Assembly (NCBI GenBank): GCA_002713555.1
Contig: PATG01000126.1
Location: 1 to 18,291 of the forward strand
Direction of reading: 5' to 3'
DNA: 18,291 nt
Source: Planctomycetaceae bacterium
GTDB lineage: Bacteria > Planctomycetota > Planctomycetia > Pirellulales > Lacipirellulaceae
Notes under the pieces: model-generated
Seen by the model: the letters and a program-made list of their open reading frames with translations, nothing else
The model's database searches: none
What the model was told of the DNA's origin: nothing
Program-made: the position numbers and the translations under genes
In this document: positions 13,929 through 18,291 of the stretch, in pieces
How positions within the stretch are numbered: position 1 is the stretch's first letter
Layout: each line of letters begins with the position of its first letter

Positions 13929-14335
13929 ATTTACCCATGCTCCACTGGGCCCTGTTTGCACAGGTCTCCAAATGGTCTCGATTGGGAGACGGTCTCCACC
14001 GTTCACGCGGACGTATGGATCTCGCCGACCTGATACCTTTAGCAATCGCACTGGTCATTGTCGCCATCACCTGTGCCTGCATTGTTGTGATTAAAAAACG
14101 CAATGATTTTAGTAAGCCATGCAACGATTCTCAAAAACTCTTCCGAGAATTGAGCAAAGCGCATCATCTCAACCGAGGCAACCAACGCTTACTCCGTGAA
14201 TTGGCTGAGGCATTTCAATTAGATCAACCAGTAGAAGTATTTCTGCAACCGGCTCTTTTTGAAGCATGCCACCTGCCACAGCACATGCAGTCCGAACAGG
14301 ATCGCCTGACGGAGCTTCAGCAAAAGCTCTTCTAA
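13925..14335 (+). CDS. Single-pass membrane protein, translationally coupled to the HEAT protein
   Basis: The product has 136 residues. One membrane segment is clear at about 36-56 (PLAIALVIVAITCACIVVI). It is followed by KKR, so the C-terminal domain is probably cytoplasmic. The rest (about 65-136) is helical and charged: KLFRELSKAHHLNRGNQRLLRELAEAF and VEVFLQPALFEACHL. This resembles the small helical segment I recall before PilZ domains in some envelope proteins, but no PilZ motif (RxxxR or [DN]xSxxG) is present and the likeness is tentative. GGAGGG (13913-13918) lies 6 bases before the ATG, an excellent ribosome binding site inside the HEAT gene. The ATGA overlap makes a HEAT/membrane-protein complex the natural guess. 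No family is recognised. Confidence 0.7.
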   Translation: MNLPMLHWALFAQVSKWSRLGDGLHRSRGRMDLADLIPLAIALVIVAITCACIVVIKKRNDFSKPCNDSQKLFRELSKAHHLNRGNQRLLRELAEAFQLDQPVEVFLQPALFEACHLPQHMQSEQDRLTELQQKLF

Positions 14336-14638
14336 AAACAAGTAGGTTGGGTGCTTGCACTACTGATTGCAACATCTTTGCTTATGTTTTAGCAGTACCC
14401 GACACTCGATACACAGAAGCCTGGCGACATCTGCTACGGCTAGAGAATTGAACGGTCACGTGCTAGACAAGGACCCAAATGACAGCTTCCATGCAGTAGG
14501 TAGCCGCCCGCCAACTTTCAGTCTGCCAGCTATCTCTAGTACCTGACGATCTAGCGTTGTTGATCTGTTCGCAAAGATGGGCGCTAGCACCCACCCTGCG
14601 TGTCCTATGGTAAATGGGTGCCTGGTTTCGGTTGTACC
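14336..14638. other. 303-base gap between convergent units, with a hairpin
   Basis: No gene is evident. GCACCCA (14587-14593) and TGGGTGC (14615-14621) can pair across a 21-base loop just beyond the ccsBA stop codon. They partly overlap a GCTAGC-centred imperfect palindrome (14579-14592, one mismatched pair). No T-run follows on either strand, so a terminator role is only possible. Confidence 0.35.
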
Positions 14639-17600
14639 TTAAACGGATTGTGTTTCGTGATCACTTTTCTTCTGCTGGGTCATACTCCCAAGCAGCATGA
14701 CGGCCAGTTGACTCACGGCAAACATCACAACCCATTTGGTACGACCCTCGGTATGGCCATAGGTATGCAAACCAACACCTAAAAGATTGACACCGAACCA
14801 GGACCAAGCGGTAACCACGTTGCCAAATATGGCTAGTACCGCAAAACCCCGATGGCGCACCATAGCTCCCCACCTGGCGTGCAGCACCAATGCATTCCAG
14901 AGCACGATCATAAGTGCACCATTCTCTTTGGTGTCCCATCCCCAGAATCTTCCCCAAGAATCGTCTGCCCAGAGTCCGCCCAAGACGGTTCCGATAAAGC
15001 TGAAGAGGGTGGCAAAACAAAGTGTCCCATAAATCATACGCACAAGTTGTTGCCGCTCATTTTCGTCGGCACCCGTGACGAAATACGTCTTCCCTATGTA
15101 AACCACACCCAAAAATCCAGCCAGGAATGTCGTGGAATAACCGAGTGTGATACACACAACGTGCGTCGTGAGCCAAAATTGGGTATCGAGCACGGCTTGC
15201 AAAACCTCGAATGTATCACCATCGGCGGCAAGGTTGTGCGCAATGAACAAAGTCGGAAAACCAATGATGGCAGCCAGTAGATTGCCGACGCCAAATTGAT
15301 AAATTCGCTCGAAAATCAAGGCAAACAGAACGGCAGCCCAACCAATAAAAACAGCCGAAGAATAAAGATTGGTTACCGGGGGACGTCCCGATATGTAGAT
15401 CCGGGAAACCAGGGCAAACGTATGCAACGCAAACGTAAACCACAAGAGCCAGTGGGCCGAACGATTGAGCGTGGCTGTCCAATGGAGCCAGGACAACGCG
15501 ACCAGTATAAACGCGCCGACGTAGAATACCATAGCCAGATAAAATGGGCTTAAATGATTGTAATATGCCTCAAAACTTACCCTACGAAGATCCATTCGTT
15601 CTGCCGGCTTGAGACTACTTTCGCCTCCCAACTGCTGATCGTAATTGGCCTCGGTTTCCGCTCGCTTTTCGATGATCTCCTGGTAGGCTGCCAAATGTTC
15701 ATTAAAATCCTTCCTATTCGATTCACGATAAGCATTGAGCATTGCGGTCATCGCTGGTGATGCTGCATTCTTCTCCCATTTTTTCTGCTCCGAATCACCC
15801 AGTTTCGATTTTTTCTTGGGAGCAATCGCTGGAATGTCCGCATAGAGTCCATGCAATTCAGCTGCCATGACACTCTGCCAGGCCTCTCCCGGCACATTAG
15901 GCGGTAGCGGGTGTGCTGCGTTTTTGTCTAGAAAGGCAACCTTTTCCTGTGCTACCCGTAAGCTGGCAATAATTTTTTCTGGCGTTTCCCCATTGATGGC
16001 AAGATGAGAAAAAACATCCATCAATACCAGGAGAGTATTCACTTTTGTGGAGAGTTCCAGAAACTTCTTTTGTGCCAACTGGAGAACCTTCTCTTCTCTA
16101 GAATCCTTCCTAGCCAATCGAATTTGGCGATCAAACTCTTCAGCCTGCTTCCCCAATTCATTGAAGCTGTAGAGAAACCCTGTTCGAGGTTCCAGCGCAA
16201 GTGTTTGCAGTACTTCCAAGTTGACAATGCGAAAGACGCGATGGTCTTTCCAGCCTTCTTTTTGTGTCAGGGCATCCAAAAACCAGCGTATGGCAGGTTG
16301 TGATACGTCTGCTTTATCTTTAAAAGTTTGCTTGGCTGACAATGCCTGCAAGGTATTCCGCGCCAGAGTATCCATCGGTTGGACCCGACCGCCACTGGCA
16401 ACGGGCAATTCACCAAATTGATGTATCCTGAATTGGTCGGCCTCCTCTTGGACCGGCCTGGCAGCTTTTGCCACATAGAGAACACTACAAAGGACAATGA
16501 ATGCCGGCACCAAAAAAATTGGCTGCATCCAACCGCGAGAATTCTTATTGATCGGTTCGGCATTCGCAGCCTGGGTTTCTCCATTGCGATTCATGGCAAA
16601 GGCCTCTTCTTGCCTTCGCAAAAATCTGCGCAAAATCCCCAGGAAATGCGCCAACATGCCGATCCCCACAATCATGCAAGCGACATAAGGTACCATCCAC
16701 CCCGAGTTGGTCATTACCTGCAAATCTGTGTAATTCTCGTTATCAGGATCAAATCCCGACTGATAGAGCGTATCACCTCGATAACGCAATGGGTTATTCA
16801 TCCAAATCTTATGCACCCGATCGACATTATGCTTCGGATCTTTGAGTCGCACTACGGATTCAAAATTCTTAGGCTTCTCGGTACCTACATAAGTGTTACG
16901 TACAAACTCAACCAAGGTGACCGAATAATCTTTATGCAGGCGGCGAAATCGAAGTACGATTTCATAGGGCTTGCCTTGAATGATCAAACTTTCGGTGTAG
17001 AGGGGTGACACCAGATAGGTTCCAGACACATCCAAGTCAGCTTGCGTCTGCAATTGGATATAAGCTGCCGGGATATCTACTTTTCGATCACGATCCACAC
17101 CAGTCGCTACAGAACGTCGATGGGCAATTTTCAACAAACCAACACCCTGAGTCGCAGGTGTCTCTTCACCTGGTTGCCTGGAACGCAGTTCCGAATTTTC
17201 AAAAAACTCAACTACATCGATAGAAAATGGCAGAGACGGATGCTCAAGGCTTGTTTTGTTCTTATAGGCTTTTTGAAGCATGCTGCCGGGGATTACGGTG
17301 ACAGCGTCCTCTGCTGGATCCGATTTATCGATTACCGCCAATTCAACCGAACGTATGTCCTCGGCGTAATCTAACGTTTGGTCTACCACCAACCGCATGT
17401 GCGCTTCGTCTGCATAGAGCCCCGTAAACAACTCATTAAACATCATCAGAGCTATGCCACTATGCAGCAGCACAATCCCTGCCCGGCGACCGAAAACCAA
17501 ATGACAACCCACATAAAGGACCAATCCCGCTACCGTTCCTTTAATCAACTGCCATAGGATTCGCAATCCTGATGCATCCAGTTGAGCATCCGGATGTGCA

Positions 17601-18262
17601 AACAACCATAGTGCAAGTGCGCCTAAAAGAACGCTTCCAATAGCCCCTAACCACCAGAGCCACATTGCTCCAGACTGCTTGGATTGTGAATAAGAAAAAA
17701 CCAACCAATAAACCAGTCCAAGCGAGCACATCCCCAGCATGAAGCGCAACGCATGCCATAACCCATTGTTAAACTGCGGAGACAATTCACTCCCGCTCCC
17801 CCCTCCCAAGCCACTTTGGACAACGATATAAGTTAGCAAAGCGCCTGCTGCAATCAGGCCATTGCCCAAGTGCAGACGACGCCCCTTTCCCGTGACTTTA
17901 AATCGCAACATATGCGCAGCCAATAGATTGATACCGAGAGCCGTTCCCAGTAGCCAACCTCCCGGGAAAGGGAAGCTTCCAGGAACTTGCCATGACGTGG
18001 GGAAGAATATCTTGATTTCAATAACTGCCAGCCAACATCGAAAGTAGTTGTAGATCGCAAACCATTCATCGTGCTCCACCTGGACCAGGGTCCCCGCCAA
18101 CACCAGGAGGATCGAGAGGGCAAAGAGAACAACGGTGAGTCGCAACGAGGCCAATGGCATCATCGCTGAACGAACGACTCCCCATGTATCGGATGGGGCG
18201 ACTTTATCTCGCATTTCGTGGCTGCCGCCTGCAGGTAGGCGACCTAGGTCCGTGGTAGACAT
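14639..18262 (-). CDS. CcsB-CcsA (ResB-CcsA) fusion, system II cytochrome c biogenesis protein
   Basis: The product has 1207 residues and is an inner-membrane haem transporter and cytochrome c synthase. The ResB/CcsB half (1 to about 550) starts LASLRLTVVLFALSILLVLAGTLVQ. It has several membrane segments up to about 285, a periplasmic region (about 290-520) and a closing segment (about 522-545). A single segment (about 580-598) leads into a long periplasmic stretch (600-900) that begins with GELPVASGGRVQPMDTLARN, an element I also know from Bacteroidetes fusions. The CcsA half (905-1195) has about eight membrane segments and the WWD haem-binding motif WGRFWGWDTKEN (about 1103-1114). Candidate haem-ligand histidines are His946, His1034 and His1166. 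The annotated ATG has AAGG only 2 bases upstream, so the start is not certain. Confidence 0.93.
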   Translation of the reverse strand: MSTTDLGRLPAGGSHEMRDKVAPSDTWGVVRSAMMPLASLRLTVVLFALSILLVLAGTLVQVEHDEWFAIYNYFRCWLAVIEIKIFFPTSWQVPGSFPFPGGWLLGTALGINLLAAHMLRFKVTGKGRRLHLGNGLIAAGALLTYIVVQSGLGGGSGSELSPQFNNGLWHALRFMLGMCSLGLVYWLVFSYSQSKQSGAMWLWWLGAIGSVLLGALALWLFAHPDAQLDASGLRILWQLIKGTVAGLVLYVGCHLVFGRRAGIVLLHSGIALMMFNELFTGLYADEAHMRLVVDQTLDYAEDIRSVELAVIDKSDPAEDAVTVIPGSMLQKAYKNKTSLEHPSLPFSIDVVEFFENSELRSRQPGEETPATQGVGLLKIAHRRSVATGVDRDRKVDIPAAYIQLQTQADLDVSGTYLVSPLYTESLIIQGKPYEIVLRFRRLHKDYSVTLVEFVRNTYVGTEKPKNFESVVRLKDPKHNVDRVHKIWMNNPLRYRGDTLYQSGFDPDNENYTDLQVMTNSGWMVPYVACMIVGIGMLAHFLGILRRFLRRQEEAFAMNRNGETQAANAEPINKNSRGWMQPIFLVPAFIVLCSVLYVAKAARPVQEEADQFRIHQFGELPVASGGRVQPMDTLARNTLQALSAKQTFKDKADVSQPAIRWFLDALTQKEGWKDHRVFRIVNLEVLQTLALEPRTGFLYSFNELGKQAEEFDRQIRLARKDSREEKVLQLAQKKFLELSTKVNTLLVLMDVFSHLAINGETPEKIIASLRVAQEKVAFLDKNAAHPLPPNVPGEAWQSVMAAELHGLYADIPAIAPKKKSKLGDSEQKKWEKNAASPAMTAMLNAYRESNRKDFNEHLAAYQEIIEKRAETEANYDQQLGGESSLKPAERMDLRRVSFEAYYNHLSPFYLAMVFYVGAFILVALSWLHWTATLNRSAHWLLWFTFALHTFALVSRIYISGRPPVTNLYSSAVFIGWAAVLFALIFERIYQFGVGNLLAAIIGFPTLFIAHNLAADGDTFEVLQAVLDTQFWLTTHVVCITLGYSTTFLAGFLGVVYIGKTYFVTGADENERQQLVRMIYGTLCFATLFSFIGTVLGGLWADDSWGRFWGWDTKENGALMIVLWNALVLHARWGAMVRHRGFAVLAIFGNVVTAWSWFGVNLLGVGLHTYGHTEGRTKWVVMFAVSQLAVMLLGSMTQQKKSDHETQSV

Positions 18263-18291
18263 GGCCTTGTTAGGTGGGCTGGGGTTGGAAG

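Noticed and set aside
1..18291. CRISPR array, tRNA, rRNA, insertion sequence or prophage
   Set aside because: I found no spaced direct repeats, no tRNA-like cloverleaf, and no transposase, integrase or phage protein motifs in any frame.

Overview
The window looks like a chromosomal segment of a planctomycete, most likely of the Pirellulales/Rhodopirellula-like group. This is inferred from recalled protein families, not from a database search. The supporting genes are a planctomycete-style DnaA, a secreted DUF6690-like protein, a two-lobed GNAT protein, an EboB-like TatD hydrolase, HEAT-repeat and secreted hypothetical proteins, and a very large CcsB-CcsA (ResB-CcsA) fusion. Base composition is close to 50% GC. 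I see no tRNA, rRNA, CRISPR array, insertion sequence or prophage gene. The region reads as core or lineage-specific chromosome, not as a recent island.

Layout, left to right. Positions 1-402 (minus) hold the 5' part of a class I SAM methyltransferase that runs off the left edge. It is preceded and slightly overlapped by a doubtful small ORF (399-638, minus). A divergent sigma70-like promoter (630-657) drives a two-gene unit: an anchored or secreted DUF6690-like protein (675-1544) and a GNAT acetyltransferase (1551-2495). A 538-base gap with AT-rich DNA, inverted and tandem repeats and one DnaA-box-like site precedes dnaA (3034-4680). dnaA converges on a GAF-type sigma54 activator (4743-6608, minus). 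A 476-base leader precedes fabI (7085-7903), which ends in a terminator overlapping its stop codon.

Next comes a 291-base gap with a good sigma54 -24/-12 promoter candidate and a foldable leader in front of a secreted gluzincin-like protease (8195-9166). A hairpin-rich 641-base gap carries what looks like a degenerate interspersed palindromic repeat. A secreted protein with a strongly basic tail (9808-10959) then abuts, stop codon to stop codon, an EboB-like hydrolase (10960-11793, minus). The hydrolase forms a minus-strand unit with a small helical protein (11842-12096). Divergently, a HEAT-repeat protein (12315-13928) is translationally coupled (ATGA) to a single-pass membrane protein (13925-14335). 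The right end is the CcsB-CcsA fusion for cytochrome c maturation (14639-18262, minus).

The genes do not form one obvious pathway. They cover replication initiation (dnaA), fatty-acid elongation (fabI), cytochrome c assembly (ccsBA), sigma54 regulation and several envelope or secreted proteins of unknown role. I found no convincing complete undescribed system. The leads most worth a second look are the sigma54 promoter and structured leader of the protease gene, the orphan EboB-like hydrolase with its small partner, the coupled HEAT/membrane pair, the insertion in DnaA domain I with the repeat-rich gap upstream, and the set of GCTAGC-centred palindromes.
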